This document shows, piece after piece, positions 35,611 through 46,633 of a stretch of 64,000 nucleotides of DNA. Below the pieces are notes generated by a model. The model was not told where the DNA came from, did no database searches, and saw nothing but the letters and a program-made list of their open reading frames with translations. How positions within the stretch are numbered: position 1 is the first letter of the stretch; each line of letters begins with the position of its first letter. The translations under genes were made by a program, and so were the position numbers. Source of the stretch: Chloracidobacterium sp. (GTDB lineage: Bacteria; Acidobacteriota; Blastocatellia; Chloracidobacteriales; Chloracidobacteriaceae). The stretch covers positions 1 to 64,000 of the forward strand of contig JANWUV010000012.1 in assembly GCA_025057975.1 (NCBI GenBank), in the 5' to 3' direction.

Positions 35611-36786
35611 TTATCCCCGGTAATCGGGCAGAATGACGTCGCGATCCTGCCGAGGCGGATTCGTCACCCAATCCTGCATCTGTCGCGCCACTTCGGGGTT
35701 GCTGTTTGCGCCCAGATAGTTGAGGTGCTGCCGCATGCCGAAGCCTTCACGGATGAAGTTCACAAAGTCGCCCAGGTCGCCACGTCCGAAGGCGGCGCGG
35801 TTCGCGCCAAAGTACTGGCTGACAATATCCGTCTGGTGCGCAATGGAGGTGACGTTGACCGCCGGCGGAAAATCATTCGCGTTCGCCGCGCCGCCTAGCG
35901 TCAGCACTTGGACGCGCGCCAGCATCTGGTCGGCGACCGCCCGCCCATGCTGCTGAACGAGATGCCGCTCGACCAACCGGAGGGCCTCCGCGCTGATGGC
36001 CGCCCCCTGACTGTAGCCGACAATCCGCACCGGGCTGTTCGGATAGTTTGCTAACTGGGACAAAATCATGTTGGCTTGCGTCTGGGCGGCTGGCGGGTTC
36101 TGGAGCGTATTCCGTTTGACCCAGTCGGCGGTCCCCGGATTCACCGTCGCTTCGGCGAGGTAGCGGGTTGTCCGACCTAGAATGAATGCTTCCCGATTGG
36201 CTGGATTTGAGCCTAAGATGAGGCGTACCGGCAAGGGGAGATTGTTGTAGTCCGCCTCGGCGCGCGCCCGTGCTTGGCGTGCATGGTGCGTTAGGGCGAT
36301 GCTGGCGGCCACCGCCGGGTCGGAGTTGTTATAGACCATTTCGACTGGTTTACCCGTCACGCGGGAGACTTCCTGCGCGAGGCTCGCTGCGCCGGAAAAC
36401 GGCGTCATAATGCCGTTGACGACGATGACCGGCGGCGCGGCATTTGGATTAACGCCGGGCGCTGTGACACGAAACGCTGCGCCGTTGAGATGGCTGTCGG
36501 CGGCCAGCGGTGAAACGCGCGGCGGCGCAGACGGATTCGGCCCAGCGCCCGTAATCGGCCCCCGTGGATACAGACGAGTCGGAGCGCCGGCAGTCGCCAC
36601 TGCAGAAGCCGTCAAAACTTGTCCCTTGCGCAATGCGCCCATCATCTGAAGTTCGGAAAGCCGCGTCGTGTTGGCGGACACGGTGGTGTTGGCGGGCGTT
36701 GAAGGCGTTGTACGCGGGGTGTTGACCGTCGGCGAAAGCGTGCGGGCAATTGGGCGCGCCACTTGAGGCTGAATCCGATTCGTCAT
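35611..36786 (-). CDS. alpha/beta-hydrolase (lipase-fold) protein with Thr/Pro/Asn-rich N-terminus
   Basis: 391 residues from an ATG with GAGGAGA upstream. The first 40 residues are low-complexity (Thr, Pro, Asn, Ala) with no signal peptide. The core begins with strand PVIVVNGIMTPFSG, holds the nucleophile elbow RIVGYSQGAAIS, and has an Asp in HQTDIVSQYFG and a His in MRQHLNYLG, an order consistent with a Ser-Asp-His triad. It could be a lipase, esterase or acyltransferase. I do not recognise a named family. It may be cotranscribed with the kinase gene 128 bases upstream. Confidence 0.75.
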   Translation of the reverse strand: MTNRIQPQVARPIARTLSPTVNTPRTTPSTPANTTVSANTTRLSELQMMGALRKGQVLTASAVATAGAPTRLYPRGPITGAGPNPSAPPRVSPLAADSHLNGAAFRVTAPGVNPNAAPPVIVVNGIMTPFSGAASLAQEVSRVTGKPVEMVYNNSDPAVAASIALTHHARQARARAEADYNNLPLPVRLILGSNPANREAFILGRTTRYLAEATVNPGTADWVKRNTLQNPPAAQTQANMILSQLANYPNSPVRIVGYSQGAAISAEALRLVERHLVQQHGRAVADQMLARVQVLTLGGAANANDFPPAVNVTSIAHQTDIVSQYFGANRAAFGRGDLGDFVNFIREGFGMRQHLNYLGANSNPEVARQMQDWVTNPPRQDRDVILPDYRG

Positions 36787-36914
36787 AGAGCTGTCTCCTC
36801 ACCGGTCACGCCTGGGCAAAGCAGCAGGCGGTACAGGGAATGTCACCATCACCTCTGGTTATCGAACTTCCGTGTGAATTGTTGCGTCTGACGTTAGACG
36901 GAATTTTCATCCGC

Positions 36915-39011
36915 TTAACCCCGGCGGCGGTAGCGTCGTAGCATGTCAGCCAGCCTCCGATAATCTTTGTTTTGGGGATCAAGCTGGGACGCCTGCTCGG
37001 CCGCCTCGGCTGCTTCGGCGTAACGCTTTTCACCAAATGCAATCAACGCCGCATAGGAAAAAACTGCTGCCCTGTCGCGGTTGCGCCTCAGCGCCCCGTC
37101 CTGAAAAATCTTGTCCACCTGTTCACGCGCCAGCGCATACTGCTTGCGATCAATGAACAGGCCGGCAAGCGTAAGGCGCGGATAAATCTCCAAGCTTTTC
37201 CGCGTCGCCGTCGTCAGCGCCGAACGCGCCTCCATTTCGGCCTCATCCGCCCGCGCCGCAAACTTGCGTTTGTCGGAGAGGTACTGCTCGGCGTAAATCT
37301 GTGACAGAACCGCGTGCGCATAGCAGACGTACTCCTGCTCCGGGTTGAGTTCCAAACAGCGTTTCTGGTTGGCGATGGCTTCCTCAACCTTGTTTTGCCG
37401 CCACTTCAGAACACCTAAGTTTTGGTAGGCCGGCCCATAATCGGGATGCGACTTCAGCACGGCGTACACAATATCTTCCGACTCAACAAAACGCTCCTGC
37501 TCAAACAGGATTTCCGCCTTTTCAATGCGCAATTCCGGTGACGTAGGATTCGCAGCCAGCTGCTCGTCAACCAGTCGCAGCGCCTTGTCGTAGTCGCCTG
37601 CCTCGCGCAAGGCGCGCGACTCGCGCAGTATGGCGGTGGTGTCAATGGTAACCACCGACGGGGTATTCCCACCGCCGCCGTCCGAGGGGGCATAGAAGTA
37701 CAGCGCCGCGCCAACGACTAGAACGACAACAACCAGACCGGCGATGCCAAGCACGCCGCCAATAATCCAGACGTTCTTAGACGTTTCGCTGTGTCCCGGA
37801 GCGGCGGACTGCGTCGGCGGCGTCGGATAGGTCGGCGCGGCGTACGGTGTTTGCCACACTGTCCCCGGCATGGAAGCCGCCATCGGTTGGGCAACCGTCG
37901 CAGGCAGCGGCGGCGCGGCGGCGTAGGCGGGCGGCGGACGAAACACATCGTCCCGGTTTGGCGTCGCAGGCTGCGTGGCGGCTGGCGACCGCGCTCCGGC
38001 GGTGGCGATCGTCGCGCCTTGGTGGTGCGTTGCGCGATCCGTCGTGGCCGCCATTGCGCGTGTGTCCTCCACGGTGGATAAAGCCTTTTCAAGTTGGTCG
38101 GCGAACATCCCGGCCGAAGCTGGACGGTGCGCCGGCGATCGCGCCAACGCCTGCCGCACCACGGCTTCGATGGCAGGCGGCACGGCGACATGGGGGGCGG
38201 CGACCACCATCGGGCGCGGCGGCTCCGATAACCGCGCCACCATTTGCGCCTGTAAGGAGTCACCCAGAAACGCCGGCGCTCCAGTCAGCATTTCATAGGT
38301 CGTCAGCGCCAACGCATAGACGTCGGAGCGGGCATCCAGCGGTTCGCCTAGGACCTGTTCAGGCGACATGTACTGCGGCGTCCCGACGATGAAGCCGACT
38401 TGCGTCATCGGAACGACGCTTTCCATACCGCCGACGGCTTTGGCGATCCCAAAGTCCACGACCTTCACGCGGTCGCCATCCATCACCATGATGTTGTCGG
38501 GCTTAAGGTCGCGGTGGATGACACCCAACTGATGGGCAGCGTCCAACGCCGAAGCAATTTGGCGCACAATGGCGACGACACGCGCCGGCGGCAGCGGCCC
38601 GTGTTTTTGCAACAGCTTGGAGAGCGGCTGCCCTTGGATGTATTCCATCGCCAGAAAGGCCACGCCGGACTCGGCTTCGCCAAAGTCGTGAATGACGACG
38701 GCATTGGGATGGTTAATGCCAGCGGCCAGTTTAGCCTCGCGCAAAAAACGCCGCGCCGCCTCAGGATTGGCGGCGTCAGGGCGCAGAATCTTCACAGCGT
38801 CCACACGTTCCAACCGGAGATGACGAGCGCTGTAAACGCTCCCCATGCCGCCTTCACCCAGCTTAGAGAGGATTTCATAGCGTCCGGCAAGGACTTGCCC
38901 GATGAAGGGATCGGCGGTTGGAGCGCCGGCGGGGGCAAGAGACGTGCCGTCGCGTGGACAGAATTTGGCGTCATCCGGGTACTGCGTCTGGCAAGTCGGG
39001 CATTGTTTCAT
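36915..39011 (-). CDS. transmembrane Ser/Thr protein kinase with zinc-ribbon N-terminus and extracytoplasmic TPRs
   Basis: About 698 residues from the ATG at 39011. It opens with a CPTC..FCPRDG zinc-ribbon, then a complete eukaryotic-type kinase (about 40-300) with GEGGMGSVY, Lys in VDAVKIL, HRDLKPDN, VVDFGIAK and GTPQYMSPEQ. A Pro/Ala-rich linker precedes one membrane helix (about 412-440, VWIIGGVLGIAGLVVVVLVV) and a TPR region to the end. The TPRs would lie outside the cytoplasm and could sense envelope proteins. Located between the phosphofructokinase and lipase-fold genes on the same strand. Confidence 0.93.
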   Translation of the reverse strand: MKQCPTCQTQYPDDAKFCPRDGTSLAPAGAPTADPFIGQVLAGRYEILSKLGEGGMGSVYSARHLRLERVDAVKILRPDAANPEAARRFLREAKLAAGINHPNAVVIHDFGEAESGVAFLAMEYIQGQPLSKLLQKHGPLPPARVVAIVRQIASALDAAHQLGVIHRDLKPDNIMVMDGDRVKVVDFGIAKAVGGMESVVPMTQVGFIVGTPQYMSPEQVLGEPLDARSDVYALALTTYEMLTGAPAFLGDSLQAQMVARLSEPPRPMVVAAPHVAVPPAIEAVVRQALARSPAHRPASAGMFADQLEKALSTVEDTRAMAATTDRATHHQGATIATAGARSPAATQPATPNRDDVFRPPPAYAAAPPLPATVAQPMAASMPGTVWQTPYAAPTYPTPPTQSAAPGHSETSKNVWIIGGVLGIAGLVVVVLVVGAALYFYAPSDGGGGNTPSVVTIDTTAILRESRALREAGDYDKALRLVDEQLAANPTSPELRIEKAEILFEQERFVESEDIVYAVLKSHPDYGPAYQNLGVLKWRQNKVEEAIANQKRCLELNPEQEYVCYAHAVLSQIYAEQYLSDKRKFAARADEAEMEARSALTTATRKSLEIYPRLTLAGLFIDRKQYALAREQVDKIFQDGALRRNRDRAAVFSYAALIAFGEKRYAEAAEAAEQASQLDPQNKDYRRLADMLRRYRRRG

Positions 39012-39094
39012 AGGTGAGCAAAGCTCCGGCGCAGAATCGGCGGTGATCGTTGAACCCGACAGACACAAACAGTGTTTGTACAGGGGTGGGAAGT

Positions 39095-40135
39095 TTATCC
39101 GAAGAAGACGCGCGCTGTCTCATACAACTCATCATCCAGACGCTTAATGCAGGCGACGGCCTGTTCAATCGGCACCGACGCCATGCGCATCCCCTGCAGC
39201 GCCGCCATGCAGCCGAATTCACCGGCGCGTACCATATCCACGGCTTTGACGCCGAGGCGCGTCGCCAGCAGCCGATCATAAGCAGTTGGGACGCCGCCGC
39301 GTTGCGTGTAGCCTAAGACCGTAACGCGGGTTTCGATACCGGTCAATTCCTCGATTTTTTTCGCCAACAAGTGTCCAATGCCGCCCAGCCGCGTATGCTG
39401 AAACACGCGCTCGCGTTCCTCCGGTGTCAAAAAATCTTCGTCCGGGTGCGGGTGGGCGTCCTCCGCGACGACGATAATTGAGAAGAAGCGCCCTAGCGAT
39501 TTACGGTGATTGAGGATTTGGCACACCTCGCTGATGCGGAACGGATGCTCTGGAACGAGAATGATGTCGGCACCGCCCGCAATCCCAGCGCCGGCGGCGA
39601 TCCAGCCGGCATGCCGTCCCATAACTTCCACCACCATCACACGATCGTGCGACTCCGCCGTAGTGTGCAGGCGGTCAATGGCCTCGGTGGCGACCGACAT
39701 CGCCGTATCAAAGCCGAACGTCATATCCGTACCACACAGATCGTTGTCAATGGTTTTGGGAACGCCGACGATGGGATAGCCGTACCGCCGGTGCATTTCT
39801 AGCGCCGCGCTGAGCGTTCCTTCACCGCCGATGACAATCAAGGCGTCCAGCTCGTACTTGCGCCAGTTGACGCGAATTCGTTCAGCGATTTCATCGGTCT
39901 GCATAGGATTAACGCGCGACGTACCGAGAATCGTCCCGCCGCGCGGCAGGATGCCTGAGACCGAATATCTCGTCAGCGGCTCGACGCGCCCATGGATTAG
40001 GCCGTTCCAGCCCTGATGGATGCCCAGCACGCGAATCCCGTGCTGCATGGCGCGACGGACAACAGCGCGCAGCGCAGCATTGAGGCCAGGCGCGTCGCCG
40101 CCGCCCGTCAAGACACCTAACGTACGAATCTCCAT
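39095..40135 (-). CDS. pfkA: 6-phosphofructokinase
   Basis: 346 residues. Motifs: VLTGGGDAPGLNAALR, RGGTILGTSR, GGEGTLSAA, PKTIDNDL (catalytic Asp) and VMVVEVMGRHAGW. The Gly in GGEGT and the Asn in IDND argue for ATP rather than pyrophosphate as donor, within the group that includes actinobacterial enzymes. The ATG at 40135 follows GAGGTAG; the longer frame upstream is Cys-rich and unlikely. It controls glycolytic flux. A TATAGT at 40216-40211 is a possible -10 box. Confidence 0.95.
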   Translation of the reverse strand: MEIRTLGVLTGGGDAPGLNAALRAVVRRAMQHGIRVLGIHQGWNGLIHGRVEPLTRYSVSGILPRGGTILGTSRVNPMQTDEIAERIRVNWRKYELDALIVIGGEGTLSAALEMHRRYGYPIVGVPKTIDNDLCGTDMTFGFDTAMSVATEAIDRLHTTAESHDRVMVVEVMGRHAGWIAAGAGIAGGADIILVPEHPFRISEVCQILNHRKSLGRFFSIIVVAEDAHPHPDEDFLTPEERERVFQHTRLGGIGHLLAKKIEELTGIETRVTVLGYTQRGGVPTAYDRLLATRLGVKAVDMVRAGEFGCMAALQGMRMASVPIEQAVACIKRLDDELYETARVFFG

Positions 40136-40676
40136 GACGCTACCTCGTCCTCTCAACCGAAGAAATGACGGTACACACGCCGCCGCCGGAAGCCATGCCA
40201 ACTGCGCCTCACTATAGCAAAGCGTTAGAAGTAAAACAGTTTCGTAAGTGTAACATTGCACACATTGCGTCGGCGGCCGCACCGGTTGGACGTTGTTCTA
40301 GGGGGATGACGGCTTGGCGGTTGGCGCGCAAGCCGCGGCAGGACGCAAATGACGCCAGCGACGCTCACGCAACGGTGACACGGCACTTTCTTCAGTTTCT
40401 GCGGACGGGCGCGCCAAAACCTGCATCACGCCCTGACCAGCCTTTGTAAAACATCGGTTTCACAATGGATTGTAACGCCTGCGCCGGGAAGTTACCGGTC
40501 GTCCGCCTGCAGGCCTTCAAAGACGTCTGGTCAATGCCCTAAGAGTTTTTTCGCATCATTGGACTGCGCATGCGATAGTGGAAGTGAGGTCGCCCCGGAG
40601 GCTTCCCCCGCCGTGACCGGCGGCGACTTCACCCTGTCTCTTCTAACAGAACACTTGCAGACAGAACACTTGGACG
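40136..40676. other. divergent intergenic region
   Basis: Holds promoters for pfkA (TATAGT -10 candidate on the minus strand at 40211-40216, no convincing -35) and for the TPR-AAA gene. GCAATGT is repeated near 40255-40277 on the minus strand and ACAGAACACTTG occurs at 40646-40657 and 40661-40672. No gene seen. Confidence 0.4.
40646..40672 (+). repeat. direct repeat just upstream of the TPR-AAA gene
   Basis: ACAGAACACTTG is present at 40646-40657 and again at 40661-40672, start to start 15 bases, ending four bases before the ATG. It could be a binding site pair or a local duplication. Confidence 0.6.
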
Positions 40677-42791
<2,115 letters not shown>

Positions 42792-42891
42792 GTCGGGTGG
42801 AAAAATCGCCCGCCAGCGCCTACCCTGGAAACGAGCGGTTCAGTCTGCCGTGGCGACCGCGAGTCCCATTTACCCAAATGACGGCGTCCGC

Positions 42892-43155
42892 CTATGAACC
42901 AGTTGAGGCGGCGGCCGGGAACTCGATCCGGTAATCCTCAATGACGGGATTGGCCAGCACCTCGCGCGCAAAGCGTTCCAACTCGGCGCGAGCAGCTTCC
43001 AAATCACCGTCGGCAGCGACTTCGACCTCGAAGAACTTCCCCTGCCGCACGTCGGCGATGCGCGTAAAGCCAATCGCTTCGCTTGCGCGCTGAATCGTTT
43101 GCCCCTGTGGGTCGAGGACGCCCGGCTTGAGCGTCACGTGTACTGTAGCTTTCAT
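42892..43155 (-). CDS. purS: phosphoribosylformylglycinamidine synthase subunit PurS
   Basis: 87 residues, the usual size. KATVHVTLKPGVLDPQGQTI and ARELLANPVIEDYRIEF-like ending are PurS hallmarks (here REVLANPVIEDYRIEF). PurS bridges PurL and PurQ in the small-subunit form of FGAM synthase. It lies downstream of rplI in the housekeeping cluster; purL and purQ are not in the window. Confidence 0.93.
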   Translation of the reverse strand: MKATVHVTLKPGVLDPQGQTIQRASEAIGFTRIADVRQGKFFEVEVAADGDLEAARAELERFAREVLANPVIEDYRIEFPAAASTGS

Positions 43156-43186
43156 AGCGACGCTTCCACCTACCAGTCCGCGCCGA

Positions 43187-43717
43187 CTACTCGGCTAACG
43201 TTTCCGCCGCCGGCACCGCCGACTTTTCCGGCTTCGAGGAAGCGGCTGGCTTTTCGGCCGGCGGCGCGTCGGAGACGACCACGACCTTGAGCGTCACTGT
43301 TACGTCGCGGTGCAACTTGACCGGCACTTCATACTCACCAAGCGCCTTAATCGGCTCTTTGAGCATAATTCGCCGCCGCTCAACGCTAAGTTGGCGGGAG
43401 GCCAGCTCTTCGGCAATATCCATCGAGGTTACTGAGCCATAGAGCGTTCCGTGTTCGCCAGCCTTGCGTTGGAACGTCAGCGTCAGGGCGGACAGTTGCT
43501 CGCCAAGCGACTGCGCCGCCGCCAGTTCCGCCTGCGCCAGTTTGACGAGCCGCTGCCGCTCCCGCTCAATCAGCTTCACGTTGGCGCGCGTCGCCATCAA
43601 AGCCAATCCCTTGGGAATCAAGTAGTTGCGTCCGTAGCCGGCCCGTACCTTCACAATGTCGCCCCGGACGCCAAGGTGTTCGACGTCTTCCTTCAACAGG
43701 AGTTCCATCATCGCCAT
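43187..43717 (-). CDS. rplI: 50S ribosomal protein L9
   Basis: 176 residues. The N-terminal domain MELLLKEDVEHLGVRGDIVKVRAGYGRNYLIPKG is the L9 signature; a connecting helix and the C-terminal rRNA-binding domain follow. A Ser/Ala/Pro/Lys tail of about 25 residues extends beyond the usual length of about 150. GGAGGTG precedes the ATG. It starts 17 bases after rpsF, with no rpsR or ssb between them. Confidence 0.96.
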   Translation of the reverse strand: MAMMELLLKEDVEHLGVRGDIVKVRAGYGRNYLIPKGLALMATRANVKLIERERQRLVKLAQAELAAAQSLGEQLSALTLTFQRKAGEHGTLYGSVTSMDIAEELASRQLSVERRRIMLKEPIKALGEYEVPVKLHRDVTVTLKVVVVSDAPPAEKPAASSKPEKSAVPAAETLAE

Positions 43718-43733
43718 TGCAGGTTCACCTCCA

Positions 43734-44156
43734 TCAGGCTTCGCCTTCCGGCTCTGCGCCGTTGGTCGCCGCCGCCTGTTGCGCCGCGCGCGCTGCCATT
43801 CGCCGTTCGCGGCGCGCCTTGATTTTCGCCGCCCGCTTGAGGTCCTCGTCCACCCGTACCGTCAGAAAGCGAATGACTGGATCGAGCACCCGCAGGCGGC
43901 GTTCGGTCTCGGCGATTTCTCGCCCTGTGCCGTTGATATGGAGCAGAACATAAAAACCTTCGTGGAATTTACGGCTTCCCTTACGGATCATGTAGGCCAG
44001 CCGTTGGCGGCCAATCTTTTCAACTTTGTTGACCAGTCCGCCGTGGCTGCTGACCTGTTCGGAAAGCGATTCAATGATCTTGTCGGTTTCTTCCTCCGTC
44101 AGATCGGGGTCAAGCACAAACATCACTTCATACAAACGATCACGCTTCGTGTTCAC
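43734..44156 (-). CDS. rpsF: 30S ribosomal protein S6
   Basis: 140 residues. RLYEVMFVLDPDLTEEE and RQRLAYMIRKGSRKFHEGFYVLLHI are S6 landmarks; the tail after about residue 105 is basic then Ala-rich. S6 pairs with S18 on the small subunit platform, but rpsR is not in the usual place between rpsF and rplI. Confidence 0.96.
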   Translation of the reverse strand: MNTKRDRLYEVMFVLDPDLTEEETDKIIESLSEQVSSHGGLVNKVEKIGRQRLAYMIRKGSRKFHEGFYVLLHINGTGREIAETERRLRVLDPVIRFLTVRVDEDLKRAAKIKARRERRMAARAAQQAAATNGAEPEGEA

Positions 44157-44262
44157 GGATAACTCCTTTCGGACTCAGTCCGTCGGACTGACGCCTCCGC
44201 ACCTGTAGCGGAAGCAAGGGATAGCCGGCGTAAACGGCAACGCCGGCGGTTTGGAGGGCGGG

Positions 44263-44826
44263 TCAGGTGTTGAACCGCGCCATGGTCGGTTCAAGTCCAT
44301 ACTGGACCCACGCTTCAACGGCGTCGGCGGCGCGCGCTGTCAACTCCGGCAGCGCCGACCGTTCGGCCGCCGAAAAATTGCTCAGCACAAAGGCAGCCAA
44401 GTCGTGGATGGGATGTTCTGGGCGAATGCCGATGCGCAGGCGGGCGTAGTGTTCCGTCTTGAGCTTCTCCGCCAACGACTTCAAGCCGTTGTGGCCGCCC
44501 GAACTACCCTTACCGCGTAAGCGCAGCCGACCAAACGGCAGCGCTACGTCGTCCACCACGGCCAGCAAATCCTGCTGTGGGTTGACGCCGTATTTGGCGC
44601 ACAGCGGCGCTACCGCCTGTCCCGATGCGTTCATGTAGGTCTGCGGCTTGACCAGCAACACCGCTTCGCCGCCGACCACAATCCTTCCCGTCAACGCCTC
44701 ACACTCGGCCAGCCCGATTGACCGACCGGCGCGTTCAGCCAGCACGTCCACCACCAGAAAGCCGATGTTGTGGCGCGTCATGGCATAGGTTGCGCCGGGA
44801 TTCCCGAGGCCCACGACACACTTCAC
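44263..44826 (-). CDS. pth: peptidyl-tRNA hydrolase
   Basis: 187 residues. KCVVGLGNPGATYAMTRHNIGF holds the catalytic His; KPQTYMNASGQAV, VVDDVALPFGRLRLR and GGHNGLKSL complete the site. It recycles tRNA from stalled peptidyl-tRNA. A GTG start at 44826 is used because the frame upstream is inside rplY and lacks Pth similarity; it begins eight bases after the rplY stop. Confidence 0.95.
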   Translation of the reverse strand: MKCVVGLGNPGATYAMTRHNIGFLVVDVLAERAGRSIGLAECEALTGRIVVGGEAVLLVKPQTYMNASGQAVAPLCAKYGVNPQQDLLAVVDDVALPFGRLRLRGKGSSGGHNGLKSLAEKLKTEHYARLRIGIRPEHPIHDLAAFVLSNFSAAERSALPELTARAADAVEAWVQYGLEPTMARFNT

Positions 44827-44833
44827 GGGCGGA

Positions 44834-45451
44834 CTACTTCTTGCCCTTCTTCGGCGCTTCACCAGCAGCGGCGGCGGCGGCTTCGGCCGAGGCGCGCGTC
44901 CCGACCAGCGAGGCGACCAGTTGCGTCGGCGGCGACAGCAACTGCGCGCCTTCCGGCAACGGCACGTCCTGCGCGTACACCCGCCCGCCAATTTTCAAGT
45001 CGGTGATGTCCACAACAAGCTCCTTGGGCAGTTGCGATGTCAGGCACTTGATGGTCAGCGTCCGTACCCCTCGCTGCAACACTGCACCTTGGCGGACACC
45101 CAGCGGTTCACCCTGCAGGCGAATCGGTACGGGCGTTTTGACCGGCTCATCCATGGCGACACGGAGAAAATCCAAATGCTCGATGGTACCGCGTACGGGA
45201 TGGGTTTGCACTTCCCGAATGATGACCGGCACCAGGCCTTCTTCCGGCAGCTTGATGTTGAACACCGTCGCCCGACTAATCCCTGTTCGCACAAAAGCCA
45301 TGAACGCTTTGCGATCCACCAAGCCGTTGAATGACGGCTTTTTGCGCCCATAGACATTGACCGGAATTGCGCCCGCCCGCCGGTTGCGACGCGCCTCGTT
45401 CGAGCCAAGTTTCAGGCGCGGCTGTACCTCAATCACGGTTTCTGCAATCAT
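44834..45451 (-). CDS. rplY: 50S ribosomal protein L25 (CTC type)
   Basis: 205 residues: an L25 domain with RNRRAGAIPVNVYG and the longer C-terminal TL5/CTC domain (VVDITDLKIGGRVYAQDVPLPEGAQLL). The end is Ala-rich and then basic. L25 binds 5S rRNA; CTC forms occur in many non-enteric bacteria. It follows prs by 36 bases and precedes pth, the common order. Confidence 0.95.
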   Translation of the reverse strand: MIAETVIEVQPRLKLGSNEARRNRRAGAIPVNVYGRKKPSFNGLVDRKAFMAFVRTGISRATVFNIKLPEEGLVPVIIREVQTHPVRGTIEHLDFLRVAMDEPVKTPVPIRLQGEPLGVRQGAVLQRGVRTLTIKCLTSQLPKELVVDITDLKIGGRVYAQDVPLPEGAQLLSPPTQLVASLVGTRASAEAAAAAAGEAPKKGKK

Positions 45452-45487
45452 ACGACCTATAATGACCTTTCTTCCGCACTGACAAAT

Positions 45488-46423
45488 TCATACAAAGAGC
45501 CGGCTCACCGATGTCGCCGTGTGAATGGAACGAATCGCTTCGGCCAGCAGGCCGGCCACGCTTAGCACGCGAATCTTGGGCGGAAGGTTTGTGTGTGGAA
45601 TCGTATTGGTGACGACGAGTTCCTCAATCGGCGATTGGGCGATGCGTTCCAGCGCCGGCCCAGAGAGGACGGCGTGCGTGCAGCAGGCGTAAACGGCCGT
45701 TGCGCCTTTGTCGGCGATGGCCTGCGCCACCTGCGTGAGCGAGCCGGCGGTATCCACCATGTCGTCCACGATCAGCGCCGGTCGCCCGGCAACGTTCCCG
45801 ACGATGTTCATCACTTCAACGGTATTGGCCCGCTCCTTGTCACGGCGTTTGTCGGCCAGCGCCAAGTCCGCATCGAGGCGTTTGGCATAGGCGCGCGCGC
45901 GTTCGACGCCGCCTGCGTCAGGGGCGACCACCACGAGGTTGTCCAGTTTTTTCTTGGCGAAGTAATCGAGAAGCACCGGCGCGGCGTAGAGGTGATCCAC
46001 CGGAATGTCAAAAAAACCCTGAATTTGACCGGCGTGCAAATCCATCGTTAGTACGCGCGTCGCGCCGGCGGTGGTGATGATGTTCGCCATGACCTTAGCC
46101 GAGATTGGGACGCGCGGCCGATCCTTCCGGTCTTTGCGGGCGTAGCCGAAATAGGGAATAACAGCCGTAATGCGCTCCGCCGATGAGCGCCGAAAGGCGT
46201 CAAGCATAATGAGCAGCTCGACGACGTGGCTGTCCACCGGCGGACAGGTGGGCTGAACGATAAAGACATCCGCCCCGCGTACGTTTTCGTTGATTTGGTA
46301 GTTGAACTCGCCGTCGCTGAAGCGGGTGGTGTTGGCGTCGCCGAGTTGGATGCCGAGGTAGCGGCAGATTTCCTCCGCTAGGGGACGATTGGCGTTGCCG
46401 CAAAACACGCGCATCCCGCTCAT
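45488..46423 (-). CDS. prs: ribose-phosphate pyrophosphokinase
   Basis: 311 residues from the ATG at 46423, preceded by [61 protein letters not shown] and the PRPP loop [13 protein letters not shown] are all present. It makes PRPP for purine, pyrimidine, histidine and NAD synthesis. A hairpin at 46459-46492 lies between tRNA-Gln and this gene, leaving little room for a separate promoter. Confidence 0.96.
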   Translation of the reverse strand: MSGMRVFCGNANRPLAEEICRYLGIQLGDANTTRFSDGEFNYQINENVRGADVFIVQPTCPPVDSHVVELLIMLDAFRRSSAERITAVIPYFGYARKDRKDRPRVPISAKVMANIITTAGATRVLTMDLHAGQIQGFFDIPVDHLYAAPVLLDYFAKKKLDNLVVVAPDAGGVERARAYAKRLDADLALADKRRDKERANTVEVMNIVGNVAGRPALIVDDMVDTAGSLTQVAQAIADKGATAVYACCTHAVLSGPALERIAQSPIEELVVTNTIPHTNLPPKIRVLSVAGLLAEAIRSIHTATSVSRLFV

Positions 46424-46458
46424 GATCGGTTGACCTCGTTCCCCACGGACGAACAAAT

Positions 46459-46492
46459 GCGACGCCCTACTCTGCCGGGAGCAGGGCGTCGC
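46459..46492 (-). terminator. hairpin between tRNA-Gln and prs
   Basis: Perfect 10-bp arms GCGACGCCCT (46459-46468) and AGGGCGTCGC (46483-46492) with a 14-base loop. On the minus strand ATTTGTT follows, a weak T-rich stretch. It may end part of the tRNA transcript or mark its processing site. Confidence 0.65.
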
Positions 46493-46514
46493 ACATCACA
46501 CATCACCGAAAATG

Positions 46515-46588
46515 TGGCTGGCAGACAAGGACTCGAACCTTGATTCAGCGCTCCAAAGGCGCTTGTCCTACCATTGGACGATCTGCCA
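46515..46588 (-). tRNA. tRNA-Gln (anticodon UUG)
   Basis: 74 bases including an encoded CCA. The acceptor arms TGGCAGA and TCTGCCA pair fully; the D arm is GTCCAATGGTAGGAC; the anticodon arm AGCGC-CTTTGGA-GCGCT reads UUG; the T arm CAAGG-TTCGAGT-CCTTG is perfect. Placement between ispE and prs is seen in many bacteria. Confidence 0.97.
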
Positions 46589-46601
46589 ACAAATCGCTCT
46601 C

Positions 46602-46632
46602 ATTATAGCCCTAACACCGCACCATCAGGCAA
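46602..46632 (-). promoter_or_regulatory. promoter of tRNA-Gln
   Basis: A perfect TATAAT (46607-46602) lies 13 bases before the tRNA 5' end. TTGCCT at 46632-46627 is a possible -35 with a 19-base spacer, directly next to the ispE stop codon. Confidence 0.65.
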
Positions 46633-46633
46633 G

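Noticed and set aside
44285-44310. tRNA T-arm-like GGTTCAAGTCC
   Set aside because: It lies inside pth and no acceptor, D or anticodon arms can be formed around it.
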